A stretch of 37,918 bases of DNA from Brachionus koreanus (Eukaryota > Rotifera > Eurotatoria > Ploima > Brachionidae), in assembly GCA_016987375.1 (NCBI GenBank), contig PJRA01000412.1:1818310-1856227 (forward strand), written 5' to 3'. Under the pieces are notes generated by a model. It was not told where the DNA came from. It searched no databases and saw only the letters and a list, made by a program, of their open reading frames with translations. Positions 8,408 through 19,630 of this stretch are shown here, piece by piece. Numbering within the stretch: position 1 is the first letter of the stretch; each line of letters begins with the position of its first letter. The position numbers were made by a program, and so were the translations under genes.

Positions 8408-11400
8408 TTTTCTATAGCAAAAAAAATAGAAAAAAATGAAAATAGTAAATTTTTACACAACTTTTCTAAAGCTCAAATTAAAATGCTAAAATATTTAACT
8501 TGAATTTTTGAAATAGGATAGGTCTAATGGCAAAAAACTGAATCAAGATCTCTTCGTAAAAAAACTAGTTTTGACAAATTTTTTTTAGTACTCATTTGAA
8601 CTAAATAAAAACCTTATCTAAAAAAAAAAATACTAACAGATAAGTTTTTATAAAAATAATTTAGTTTTTAATAAAAAAAATTATTTTGGTTTAAATAAAG
8701 AAAATCATTGGACTTTAAAAAACTTTTCATTTTTATTTAGTCTAATCCAACTAAAAAATACTAGCAAAAATAAAAATTCATTTGAAGTAGAAAAATTGAG
8801 AAAAATTTTAACAATGAGGATTTCAAATCACGAGCCATCTTTATTAATTCTGTTTCCTTTGAATAAAACGAAAAATCAATTAGATTTCATTATGTTTATT
8901 TTGAAAAATTCATTTGCAGCTAAAAATGCTTGCATTTTTAAAATTAAAAAATTTAAAAGAGTACATAATTATATATCGGTTTTGGTTAGGTCAAATAGAA
9001 TTTTAATTCTTTCAAATAATTTATAAACTTTTCATAAATACACGAACTAGATTATTGAAACTTTACTTAAATCTTATTTTAAAAAAAAAAAGAAATTCTA
9101 AAAAAATTGGTTTTAATTATATTTAGAAATCATCTTAACCTTAAAATTGACATTTGCTTAATAGTAGGCAAAAATTTGGATTTGAATTTAGACAATTATG
9201 AAAGTTTTGTGAATTGGCAATTTTTCAAATAAGTAAAAAGAAAATTTTTTTAAAAACTTTGATGTGTTGATGGTCATTAGATCGCTTGTAGTCAATATAG
9301 GCCTTAATAATGTAATTATTTTGTCATAATGCTTTAAATCTCTCTATTTAAAAGCAAATTATTTTTACTTGACCTAAAAAGACTTAAAAATGTGAAATAT
9401 CGTTGAAAAATAAAAAATAAATTTTAAAAACTAATTTATTATTTAAATGAATCCAAACCTTTTAGTGACGAAAAACAAATACTTTTTAAAATTTCGAAAA
9501 TTTTTTTTAAGCGTTTAATTTGAAAATTACAATCTGAATAATATTTGAATCCTGAAAACAATTCTCAAAAAATCAATAAACTGCTCACTATTTGAAATTT
9601 TGAGTGCTTAAAAGTTCATCTTGCGGAACCATGGAAATATATTCTTTAGATTTTTTACTTAACTGAATTATCTTAAAATATTGATTATAATAATACTCTT
9701 CCATTAAATTTTAATTCAAAAAATATTTTAAAATTTACTAAATGAATAATTTGAAGCTAAATGATATGAAACAGTTTTATATGATAATCACAAGGTTGTT
9801 ATACTATAGTAGTAATATTAGCCGTATTGCTAAAATGTCAAAATTGTCTATGAATACATTTTTAAAATTATAGAAATGACAAAGTGTGGTAGTCCATTCT
9901 ACAAGGATGCTTCTCCTTTGTTGAAGTTTTCCCTTCTCTTAACTTTGATAAGCATAGTTTCTTAATGAATTACGTAAATTCGTCAATTGATGTCTGTTTG
10001 CAGACAATTTCAAATAGTTTAATTGCGTCTTCTATTCTCTTTCTACTCTCAAGAATGGACATACCTTTATTTGTGAAGAATTTAAAAATTTTTATGTAAA
10101 TTTTTTAAAGTTTTTTATTTTCATAAAAAAAAATAATTAATTGTTATTTTATTTCAAATAAAAATCTCAATTTTAAATATTTAAAATTTTGTTTAAATTA
10201 AAACATTTATTTATTTTTGTATCTGGTCTGAGGGATCATCAGATTTTAGTTTTAGAATATAACAAACTGCTGAATTTTGAATTAAAGATTTAAAAGTTCC
10301 TCAAAAATTAAATTTTTTAGAATCAGTTTATATCATTAAGCTTTTAATTTATCGAGTCGAAAAAAAAGTAAAAAATATTTTTTTGTTATTTGATAAATGT
10401 TTAAGTTATTATAATGATTAATTATTAAACAAAAAACGCAAATTAAAATTGTCACAAAGATTTATTAAAACTAATTCTTTTTTAAATTTATTGTTCTAGA
10501 TAGTTCATTCAAATCTATAAATATATTAATTTTGTCTTAAACAATTTTTTAAAAGTAAGCTCACTAAACTTAAATATGTGTATTAGTGACAATGTGGGCC
10601 AGTAATACTCATATAAGTACAGTAAGAAGCTTTGATTAAATAAAACAGTGATTAAATTTTTTATTTATTGTCTCTAACTGACATGAATAAATATTTTTCT
10701 TAGTAATTCAAAAGATTCCTTTTTTGATTTTCAATAAATTAATAAAAATATAATATTGTACTTATTAATCAAATTTTCAAGATTTCCTATCTAATTAAAA
10801 GTAAAAAACGTAATCAAATCATCTGCAAAAACAGGACAGAATTTGGCAGTTTATTTTATCTCTTTTTATAAGTATGAATAAGTATGTTTAATAAAAATGC
10901 TAAAAAGAAGTCGACATGATAACTGACCATTGTTAAACTCTTGCTCTAAATAGTGTATTGATCCATTAAATATTAAAAAATAAATAAATATTTATTCTAT
11001 TCATATTTTTATTAAATTTGTGGATAATTTTATTAATGCTCATTAATTATTATTAACAGCACCAAAATTTTTAAAATTTGCAAAATTCAATTAAAGTCGT
11101 TAATCTTTCTTCTATGTAATTTTACAGAAAATGGTAGATTTTAATTTCGAAATATTTAAATATTAAATTTGTTTATTTGAAATTTAAATTTAAATTTTTT
11201 TAAGCCAGATCTGTGCTTTAGAGACAACGCCCTTTAATAAAAAACACCTATTTTTTTCACAACATAATTTACAATTAAACATACAAAGAAAAAATCGAAA
11301 ATTCAGCAATCTATTTAGCATACAAATATTGGAATTTTCAAAGTTCCTGAAAATGCATTTTTGTGTGTTAAAATAGCAATAGAATATTTTTCGAAATTTT

Positions 11401-11682
11401 TTTTTAAATTTAAAACCAAAAATGCAATATATTTTTATTTTCATAAAAAAAATGTAAAAAGATAAGATAACACTAATGCTTATTTTTATTTAGCTTTATT
11501 TTATAAAATTATATTAAATATAAATATTAAAAGCAACTTTTTAATTTTATTTCAAAATCTTTCAATAACATTAAAAATTGGTAAATTTTAATAAAAAATA
11601 TTTCTATCCATAAATCATTTTTTATACAGGCCAGATAAATTAGCTTTATTTACAATGCAAAACGAATTTTATTTAGTTTAAT
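8408..11682. other. Intergenic spacer, no recognised gene
   Basis: AT-rich DNA of about 3.3 kb between the aquaporin start and the TMUB stop. Open frames at 8796-9026 (+) and 11190-11444 (-) have Lys/Asn/Phe-rich random composition and no motifs, so I do not call them genes. The only item kept is the short ORF at 9876-9965. Confidence 0.6.
9876..9965 (+). CDS. Possible 29-aa microprotein
   Basis: The ATG is preceded by AAAATTATAGAA, the same acceptor-plus-ATG layout seen at known genes here. It encodes MTKCGSPFYKDASPLLKFSL followed by LLTLISIVS, a polar head and a short hydrophobic tail. The surrounding 150 bp is less AT-rich than the flanks. There is no homology I can name. It could be a membrane microprotein, a first exon or chance. 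Confidence 0.18.
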   Translation: MTKCGSPFYKDASPLLKFSLLLTLISIVS

Positions 11683-13169
11683 TTAGTTAATAGTTTGTTG
11701 ACCAGGAGCTTGTTCAGATTGTTCATCTAAACGCACAATTCTTCTCCGAACTGTTATATTGTTTGTCGGCACGTTGGATGGAGATTGCAAATTATTAATT
11801 AAAAATATAGCGTACAAAAATGTGAAAATAATAAGAAAAAGAGATGACAAGGGAGAAAATAAATGTTTGAAATTTAATCTTATATACCAGCAAGTTCCCA
11901 ATACAATTGCCAACATGGGTAGAAGAAAATGATTAAGCTCGATATTGAACAAAATGTTTTGTCCATAATCACTGTTTTGATTTGATGTTCCAGTCAAAGT
12001 TGAACTTTGTTGAGTCGTATTATCAATGGTCTCTTCAGTTGAATTGTTTACTATTTCACTTTGCTGAGTTGATGTGCTCTGATGACTCAAATCCTGATTT
12101 GAAACATTCGGCTTGGATATAATATTACAATGGATTGTAGTTTGATCCTTTATGTTGTATGATTTGAATGTTTGCTTATCTTCAAGAAATTGTCCTTGAT
12201 AGATAAATCTAACTATTTTATTGTTTGAAAGCTCATTGCTAAAATGAGTTCTAAATAAATAGTTTAATTATTTTAATTTAATTTTTAAATTTTACAAGTA
12301 TAAATTTTACTTTTTTAAAAGTAGAATCGTGTCGTTTGGCCGCACCTTGATTCTTCTCTCTTTTTCATTCACAAATTTTATCAATATGTTAATTAATTCA
12401 TCAGATTCAAAAGAACTGCTTTGAGACTGACTTGTTTCTAATTGACTTAAAAAATTTCAAATGCACAATTATTTATTATTTTTTAATTAGATTGATATAA
12501 TTACTCAATCTCGGTATTTCTAATCATTTGAGATGAGGCCTGTCCAGTTCCACTGCTAATGTTTGACGTATTGGGTAGTCCATTTTGAGAAAGCATTTCA
12601 ATGTTTTGATTTGGATAAAAGCTCCCTTCGATTATATTATCAACCAATGTTTGTTCAACAAGTTCGTTCACTAATTCATAATTGCTTCTGCTTGAACTTG
12701 ATGATTGACTTTCAATTAATGAAGAATTTTCATCAAAATTTGAATTTGAAGTTGTGCCTAAAACTCCTTGAGAGGAAGAAGCATCCGTTCTAATTTGTTG
12801 CGATTGAACTTAAAAATATTTTTAAAAAAATATTTGACAATCGAAATTTTTCTTCAAAAATTGATAAAAATAAAAAATATTTAAATATTTATGAAATTTA
12901 ATTCTTTTTTTGATAGAAAAGTCTTAATCTACTAAAAGATGAAATGTTTATATAATAAAAAAAAAAGGAAAATAATCACCTCTTAAATTTCCATTAAAAT
13001 TCCTAGTCGTATAGAGTCTTCTTGATCTTCTTTCAATTATCAATAAATTCGCCGAAAATGGAAATTCTCGGACATTTGTTGAAAACCATGACAAAGCGAT
13101 TATAGTAATGGTTAATGAAAAAATTAATATTGAAATTAAATCAGAACCAAAACTATCGATCAATGTCAT
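11683..13169 (-). CDS. TMUB-like transmembrane ubiquitin-like protein, 398 aa, four exons
   Basis: Exons are 13169-12980, 12808-12505, 12445-12311 and 12250-11683; introns are 171, 59 and 60 nt with matching phases 1, 2, 2. Residues about 10-30 form an N-terminal membrane helix, followed by a long Ser/Asn/Gln-rich linker. Residues about 179-254 form a ubiquitin-like domain, with IKFVNEKERRIKVRP, VRFIYQGQFLEDKQT and TTIHCNI. Two membrane helices follow at about 316-336 and 343-362. This order (TM, ubiquitin-like domain, paired TMs) is that of TMUB1/TMUB2, which act at the ER membrane in the HRD1/gp78 degradation machinery and in receptor trafficking. It is longer than human TMUB1 (246 aa), mainly in the linker. 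SPT4 copy A lies 257 nt upstream on the same strand. The start is the first ATG; TTTAAAAAG lies 4 nt before it. Confidence 0.85.
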
Positions 13170-13426
13170 TTTTCTTTTTAAATATAAAATTTAAGTTTTA
13201 ATTTTCATAAAATAAAACTGATTAGTAGTAGACCAGAATTTTTGATTTTTGTTGATAAAAAAAAATTTACTGATCAGCTTTAACGAAAATAAAAACTAAT
13301 AAGAACAAAACTGGATTTGATTCCAGTTTTTAGCTAATTAATTTAGTTAACAAGTTTAGAGTAAATTTTATTTACACTTTACAAATATAATTTTTTAAAA
13401 TCAACAAAAATACGAGTAATTTCCTC

Positions 13427-13839
13427 TTATGTTCTTTGACTCAAGTCTCTTGTTCTGTATGGCACATCCTTATCTCTTAACATTCGCTTAATTGCATCTG
13501 GAAGTTCACCTGACACACTAATAGCATACATTCCTCTTGCAAAATTGTCTACACGTTGCCATTTTGCCACCCAACTGTCTGCCGGATCCATCATTGCAAT
13601 CATTCCGTCAAAATTTGAACTAGTACAGTCAAAAACTCTATCTCTATTTCCTTTTAAATGCAAAAAATCATCACAATTTTCGCAGCCTTCATTATCAAAT
13701 TGATCCAAAGTCTTTGTTAATTTTTTAACTAAATTTTATTTTTCCTTTATTTTTTGCTTATGCATATTTTTACCTTTATTAAACTACAAATTTTGCATGC
13801 TCTGAGATCTTTAAGGCCATTTGGAATTGAAGCAGACAT
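13427..13839 (-). CDS. SPT4: Transcription elongation factor SPT4, copy A, 116 aa, two exons
   Basis: Exon 1 is 13839-13774 (22 codons) and exon 2 is 13711-13427; the 62-nt intron is phase 0 after LIK. Length matches human SUPT4H1 (117 aa). The four zinc-binding cysteines are Cys15 and Cys18 (CKIC) and Cys32 and Cys35 (CENC), followed by the family core DCTSSNFDGMIAMMDPADSW and VAKWQRVDNFARGMYAISVS. SPT4 pairs with the NGN domain of SPT5 to form DSIF, which controls RNA polymerase II pausing and processivity in the nucleus. TMUB follows on the same strand. A second, diverged copy lies at 24506-24903 in opposite orientation. A TATTTTAG acceptor-like site lies about 28 nt before the ATG. Confidence 0.97.
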
Positions 13840-14110
13840 TGTGTAACAAAATTATTAAATTACTAAAATACACAATATTTGGTCAGACAAAATATTCTAT
13901 CTTGTTTATTATGTATTAAAATGTTTAAAAATTTTAATTTTTTTGTTGTATTAAAGTTAGCTTTTTTACTCAGCTATTATTTTTATATTTATTTTAACAT
14001 AAATTTCCAATAAATACAAGTTTTTTGTCTTTATTTCATTAATAACTTTCAGATTGTATTTGAATCTCAAAATAAAATCAAACTATTTAAAAAAATAATT
14101 TTAACAAACT

Positions 14111-14219
14111 ACAATGACGGCTATTAGGCTGACAAGAAGGACTATGATCCATTCTGAGCTGCCTGGGGTATTCCCTAAACTATTTAAATAAATAAATAAA
14201 TAAACAATGACGGATATTA
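14111..14219 (+). mobile_element. 5'-truncated retroposon tail flanked by a 16-bp target-site duplication
   Basis: A 77-bp insert (14127-14203) ends in an (AAAT)n tail and is bounded by near-identical direct repeats: ACAATGACGGCTATTA (14111-14126) and ACAATGACGGATATTA (14204-14219), with one mismatch in 16. Just before the tail is a small hairpin-like GGGGTATTCCC. A simple-repeat tail, 5' truncation and a long TSD are the signature of target-primed LINE or SINE insertion. The parent family is not identifiable from 77 bp. Confidence 0.75.
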
Positions 14220-14639
14220 TAAGCCTAATTTAAAATTAGTTTATAAAAATTTATTTTTCTATCGAGATGTCAAAAGTGAGAATAATTTTTAATTAAAATT
14301 TTTTGCTCTTTCAAAAATATTTTTTACACTGACAAAATAAAAGTAATAAAGTAAATTTTTTAAATTTTTATTTTAAATTATTTTACATATTCGACCAATC
14401 TCCCATATTTTCTATAATTTTTTGGATCACCTTAAAAATTATTTTAAGAATTTAAAAATTTAAGAATGAATAACTGGAATTTTACAATTTTAGACGATGC
14501 AAAAGGAATTAAATGTTCCATTAGAAGTTCAAAGTATGCTTAAAAATCTAGATTTTTTTTCAAAAGATATTTTTTTTTAAATGAATTTTAGTATAAATTA
14601 TCTATAGATTTAAATTTTTTCAGTAACTGACAACAATTT

Positions 14640-14890
14640 CTGTTGATCCTTGTGCAGATATTCCACCACAGAGGATAATTTTAGTTTTATAATTAGCACT
14701 TTATGATAAAGCTTCGTGATAACTAGCTCGAAAACGAAAAGGTATATCCCGATTTCTGATCGCTTTTTCATCGATAAATCGTTTAAATCATGTTTCTGAT
14801 GAGTTATGCACCAAATAAGCTTTTGAATTTTCTGTTCTTCAGTTTATAAGGGCGCCCTCTTAGTTCTCCTGTATCTAAATCCTAAAATTT
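14640..14890 (-). pseudogene. Decayed Tc1/mariner-type transposase fragment
   Basis: On the minus strand one frame reads KTKIILCGGISAQGSTEIVV, matching the (W)GGIS-x-x-G-x-T segment of the DDE domain of Tc1/mariner-type transposases. Upstream pieces in other frames read GRPYKLK and KFKSLF. Stops and frame changes throughout show that it is dead. The family call rests mainly on the one motif. Confidence 0.45.
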
Positions 14891-16078
14891 GAAGATAGCT
14901 ATATTTAACTATTAATAAAAATAATTTAGCGTTTATAATTTACCTAATTTAAAACTAAGAATCGTGGAATCTTAAAATCGTATATGATAAAATCGAATTA
15001 ATCGATCAGAGATTTGAATTCCGAATATGTGTGGTTTTTTGAAATTTAGTACAATAGAACAGAACAAAAAGTTAAAAATTCTTATAACTTTACTTTTAAA
15101 ATTCAACATGATGCAAACATTCAAAGTTGCACTATTATCAACAAACTGGTAAAACTCTGCAAATTTAGCATAATTAAAATTTGGACAAATTTGGTATTTT
15201 GCAAAGACGTTTCACATAATTAGCAGACCTTGAATTTTGGTGCAATTAAGTATGTTGCAGTTTGTTGCATTTTCAGAACTAATTAAAAGCCTTCAGAAAA
15301 AAAGTTAAAAGCTTTTCTACCATTAATTTTTGTTCAATTTTTTTTATTTTCTACTAAATTTCACAAAACCATATATTTTGAATTTCAAGTTTAATAACTT
15401 GAGAACTATTAAAACCGTTTTGTCTTTTAGATAATTCATTTAAATATTTTTAATTATTTTTCTAATTAAAATCAAAGACAAATTTTACAATAATATAATG
15501 AATAATTGTCTTCTGAATTTTTTTAATAAGAATTCTTTTTTAACGTTATTCCTCAGCCTTTCAAAAAATTCAGATCTCATTCGATTTATTTACTTACGTT
15601 CTTAAGTCAAATTTTGTAAATCAATAAAGTTCACCATTTAAATTTACTTGGTAAGAGACAAATACACCATTTGAATTAATAGCATTTAAAAGTCTATATA
15701 TTTCATTTCAAATTGATGTGGTCAAAGAAAACTGAAAAGTAGATAAAAAATGTAAAAGGAATTAATTTGAAAATAATTAAAGATTTTTTTGATCAAAATC
15801 TTATTTTTTAAAAGTTTTTTTTTTTTACATAAGCAATTAAAAAAATTAAACTATAAATGAAATCTAAAAAAAGCTTTTGAAAATTTAAATAAAATAAAAT
15901 AGAATATTCATTACACATATTTTTCACAATTTATTTATTGTTTGAATTTATCAAATTAGAACATTTTAAATTTTTCTAAATAATTAAATTTTTAAAATTA
16001 TCAACATTTAATTTTATTTGATTTATGCTTTTTATTTGAATGCAATATATTACACGATATTAAGAATAAAATAATTTT

Positions 16079-18388
16079 TTAAAAAGGAATTGAAAATTTT
16101 TTTCTTTTCCATATTTGCGTCAAACATCTTTGAATATTGAGATCCAAGAAAAAATACAGTAAAAAATTCAACAAAAGAGATAAACTAAATGAAGCATCGC
16201 ACAAATGCTTTACCAATACATCTAAGTTAAATTTGAAGCAAATTTTTACTAGGAATGAATCAAAAAATGACTGAATTTGTTGAGAGTTCATTAGACTGAA
16301 AAAGTGCAAAAATGAATATATAACAGGTAAAGTTTGAAATAATTTGAAAAAAGTGTTTGTTAATGAAATTAAACAAGTAATTTTAAAGTGCCTAAATTTG
16401 CTATTTTTCAATTTAGTAATTTTTCCATTTGCATTCAACATTTGCTTTTTTTTTATATTTTCTTTTACAATTGATCTAAAATTTAAACACAAAATCCAGT
16501 CGAATATTATATTAATTATAAACAAAACAAAATTTGTAGCTGACTCATAGAATAAATTTAGATATTTCAGAATCATTCCTATATTTGATTTAATTATTAG
16601 ATCATCTTCTATTAAATTGAATGGATACTTCAGCAAGGGTTCGATATAGTTTGGTATTACAAACATGAAATTCAAAATATTCAATATTAATCCAACTATT
16701 AGACAAATAATGAAATAAATCTTAAAATTTATTATTTTTATCAAATTTGAATTGATTACATTAGATGAATGTTTAACATTCGAAAATCTTGAATAAGTGA
16801 ATCCAATAATAATTGAATTAAGCAAAAATTTGATAGTTCCTCTCAAAAAGTGAAATACTATAATTTTATATAGTTGAGCATATTTCCAAGTCCATAACCT
16901 TGAACAAAACAACCCATTATAAAAAGGACATTCGTTTAGTAAATTGGTCAGTGTAAAAATAAAATAAATACAGCATAATAGAGAATATGACTTCAAGAAT
17001 TTATATGTAGTTGATTTGAGTGATTTTTTCCTCAAAATAATAATTAAAGATGATGTAAACAGCAAACCTAGAAAGCAAATGAATGGATCAATTACGACCA
17101 TAGTCAAAAAATCGAAAATTACCACGACTTGTCTAAAATTGTGATAGTCGAAATCAGCAATAAATTTTTTCCTATTACATTTATTAATCATTTGAACAAA
17201 ATTACATTGTGATATATTTTCAAAATCATGGAGTATTGACTCTCTGAAATAAGCTAGCATTAAATTATCGTACAACATTCTATTATTTTTTCTAATAAAG
17301 TGATACGTACATGTAAAGTTGAAATTAAAATTTCTATTTATTCCATCAGAGACACTTAGTCTGATCATTTGATTAAAAGGAAAATAGACATATAAACAAA
17401 AGTCTTCATTGGGAAAAATTTCGTTTGCTGTTTGAAGGTAATCTATCATTGGTGGCTCTGGATGAAAGATGTCGATCAAAACAGCCCTATTCATATATTC
17501 CAAAACTTGATTGCGATCTTCTAATTTGATTTTAATTTCTTTATTGATTGATCTTATCCATCCAAGGTCTTTTTGGAGAAAATTTCGTGCAAAATAAATG
17601 TCAAGACGAATGAGCCTTAATTGTTTAAATGTGACAAAAGTATTTTCTAATATTCTGTTGAACTTACCACCAAGAATGACAGTTTCAATATTCTTGAAAA
17701 GATTTTGATGCAGTATATTACCATCTAGAATTATATTTTCTGTATTTTTAATAAGAACAGCTTTAACATCAACTTTAAATTCAGGTGAACTATCAAAATT
17801 TATAATGTTCTTCTTATAAAATGTATCAACTAAATAAAACATAAAAAAATTTAATATTTGAGTATTTTGAAACAGCAATGGACAAATCTTTTGCTTGTAC
17901 AAATTTCTTACAGAAAAAATGAAACTGTTTATAACAAAATAATTTGAATATTGTTCCAATTTATTACATTTTTTATTTAGAGAATTTTTTGAATAAATGT
18001 AAATTAATGAATCATAGATCACTAGAGTTAAAGAAATATCTTTGTTTGTTTTGTTACGAAAATAATTGATATCTATGCCGCCAATAAAAGAAAAATATAT
18101 CAGCGCTGTTTTTATATTTGCTCGATAAAGATAGTTTATTAAAGGGAATAAGCTTGCTTCTTGTAAAATTTGCTTCTTGAACAAATTGTCATATAAAATT
18201 CTATTGTATAAAGTAAGATTTTTTGTATTGTTTAAACTTATTATTTCATTTAAGTTACTTGTTAAATCATAACAAATTATAGAATTTTCTATTCTTTTAT
18301 TTAAGTAGCATTTATTTTCGTTTTTAGTTTTATTAACTAAAAGAATTAAAAATAAAAAAAAAATTCTTAGAACCGATTTTAAATACAT
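16079..18388 (-). CDS. Orphan seven-transmembrane receptor with large ectodomain, 769 aa, single exon
   Basis: Residues 1-23 form a signal peptide. About 400 extracellular residues follow, with leucine-rich-repeat-like stretches (NLFKNIETVILGGKFNRILE, FKQLRLIRLDIYFARNFLQ) and several cysteines. From about residue 425 there are seven hydrophobic helices. A cysteine pair (CPFYNGLFC) lies before TM3, YSRF follows TM3 in the place of the rhodopsin-family D/ERY, and TM7 ends NFLLYFFLDLNIQRC, resembling NPxxY plus helix 8 with Pro replaced. This points to a divergent rhodopsin-like GPCR with LGR-like architecture; the ligand is unknown. Unlike most neighbours it has no intron in 2.3 kb, a pattern common in lineage-expanded chemosensory-type receptors. 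A TATAAATA (18414-18421) lies 25 nt before the ATG, and this gene lacks the acceptor-like TAG seen at other starts. Confidence 0.8.
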   Translation of the reverse strand: MYLKSVLRIFFLFLILLVNKTKNENKCYLNKRIENSIICYDLTSNLNEIISLNNTKNLTLYNRILYDNLFKKQILQEASLFPLINYLYRANIKTALIYFSFIGGIDINYFRNKTNKDISLTLVIYDSLIYIYSKNSLNKKCNKLEQYSNYFVINSFIFSVRNLYKQKICPLLFQNTQILNFFMFYLVDTFYKKNIINFDSSPEFKVDVKAVLIKNTENIILDGNILHQNLFKNIETVILGGKFNRILENTFVTFKQLRLIRLDIYFARNFLQKDLGWIRSINKEIKIKLEDRNQVLEYMNRAVLIDIFHPEPPMIDYLQTANEIFPNEDFCLYVYFPFNQMIRLSVSDGINRNFNFNFTCTYHFIRKNNRMLYDNLMLAYFRESILHDFENISQCNFVQMINKCNRKKFIADFDYHNFRQVVVIFDFLTMVVIDPFICFLGLLFTSSLIIILRKKSLKSTTYKFLKSYSLLCCIYFIFTLTNLLNECPFYNGLFCSRLWTWKYAQLYKIIVFHFLRGTIKFLLNSIIIGFTYSRFSNVKHSSNVINSNLIKIINFKIYFIICLIVGLILNILNFMFVIPNYIEPLLKYPFNLIEDDLIIKSNIGMILKYLNLFYESATNFVLFIINIIFDWILCLNFRSIVKENIKKKQMLNANGKITKLKNSKFRHFKITCLISLTNTFFKLFQTLPVIYSFLHFFSLMNSQQIQSFFDSFLVKICFKFNLDVLVKHLCDASFSLSLLLNFLLYFFLDLNIQRCLTQIWKRKKFSIPF

Positions 18389-19065
18389 TTTTTTTAGAGG
18401 AAAAATCTTTCAATATTTATAGACCTCATAAATTCTAAGAAAATTAGGAAATTCATTAAATTTTTTTAATCAAATATCAAATTTAATAAAATAAGATGTC
18501 TTAAATCGTAAAAATCTTAAAACAAAACGTGAGTTTTTTTTAATTATTTCATTCCGACTTTGTAATTATAAACTCAATCTAATTTAAAGGATTAAAATAT
18601 TCCATTCTTTTTGAATAATTCTATTCGATTTATTTTCAGAAAATATTTTTAAATAGAGATAACACAGATTGCCGATATTGGTACACCATTGAGAGCTGAT
18701 TTAGCTCAATCTTCATATTAATTAATATGCTGCACAGCATCATTAGTATTGATTTTCAGTCTTGATATAATATATCTGATCAAAGCAATTTCAATGACAG
18801 TCTTTTCTTACTGAGTGATCGGTCAAAGAGCAAATGAGAAGTATCTTTGAATGAAATGAATCAAAAAGGTTTGACAAAGTGTGTTCATTATATAAGATGT
18901 AAATGACGGTGAGAGACCGGTTTTTAAAGAAAAATAAATCCAAGTAAATACTTAATAACGGGAGTTGCATAATTAGTTACAGAAGACTATAAATTTTTTT
19001 CAAATTGCAACAATGGTCAATAGATTTGTAGAAAAGAATAAAATTTATAATTTTTTTTTGAAAAA
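18389..19065. other. Spacer with clustered palindromes
   Basis: Intergenic sequence upstream of the receptor. The region 18640-18900 is less AT-rich and holds the palindrome cluster at 18689-18742. A minus-strand reading NGVPISAICVIS near 18640-18700 faintly resembles the GVPQGS-type motif of LINE reverse transcriptases, but it is too broken to call. Confidence 0.45.
18689..18742. repeat. Cluster of three short inverted repeats
   Basis: Three fold-back units follow each other: TTGAG...CTCAA with inner AGCT pairs (18689-18709), the perfect 16-bp palindrome CATATTAATTAATATG (18714-18729), and ATGCTG-CA-CAGCAT, which overlaps its end. They could be the end of a non-autonomous DNA element or a structured transcript. 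Confidence 0.5.
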
Positions 19066-19630
19066 ATGTTAACTGGTGCTGAAAGACTTGCTTTTGAAAA
19101 AAGGGTGAAAAATCATTTTGAAAATAATCCAAATAATTCCAAAAGCCGATGCTGCAAATCACTTTTTCCAGAAAAAGCCAAATTCTACAAATAAAAAAAA
19201 TTCTGGTCGTTTAATACCATGGAACAAAGAAAAACTGGCTAAGCTCATAACTTGACAAACAATAGAAAAAGAATCAGCGAAAACTTGGAAAAAATTCAGT
19301 GTTCATCATTTTTCCATTAGTCGTTAATACTAAAAATCGAAAACTTGAAAGAACACCAAAGTAAAATGAAGCCCAGCAACTCAAAGTACAAAAAAACTGC
19401 AAAATACTCGTTTGTAAAGCGTTATGTGGATAGCATAACGAAGCATCATGAAGTATCGTGACACAGAATGTCTATGAAAAATGTTGAGAAGTAACAACAG
19501 AACAACAATTGATTTGACGTATTGAATCATGTTTAAAAAAAATTGATTCAAACTTTTTTCAATCACTGATGTTGGATGTTAAGAAAAAATTGAAATCTAT
19601 AGCTGACAACGGTGTGCTGTCGGCATATTG
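19066..19630 (+). pseudogene. Decayed Tc1/mariner-type transposase with its core deleted
   Basis: The N-terminal piece, from the ATG at 19066, reads LTGAERLAFEKRVKNHFENN, followed by a stop. In other frames come SGRLIPWNKEKLAKLIT, FSVHHFSISR, then AQQLKVQKNCKILV. The C-terminal piece (about 19540-19630) reads NFFQSLMLDVKKKLKSIADN and ends GVLSAY and a stop, typical of the carboxyl end of this transposase group. The catalytic DDE region between is missing. The order of pieces shows one element with internal deletion and frameshifts. Confidence 0.6.

Larger units (their letters stand above)
13840..16078. other. Intergenic spacer with transposon fragments
   Basis: Spacer between SPT4 copy A and the 3' end of the receptor gene. 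It contains the TSD-flanked retroposon tail (14111-14219) and a decayed transposase (about 14640-14890). The remainder, 14891-16078, is AT-rich with no feature I can support. Confidence 0.6.

Noticed and set aside
8796..9026. 76-codon plus-strand frame
   Set aside because: Composition matches random AT-rich sequence; no motif.
11190..11444. 84-codon minus-strand frame
   Set aside because: Lys/Phe/Cys-rich random AT translation with no motif and no splice or start context.
18600..18850. Possible LINE reverse-transcriptase relic (NGVPISAICVIS reading, minus)
   Set aside because: Only one loose motif and many stops; not enough to call.
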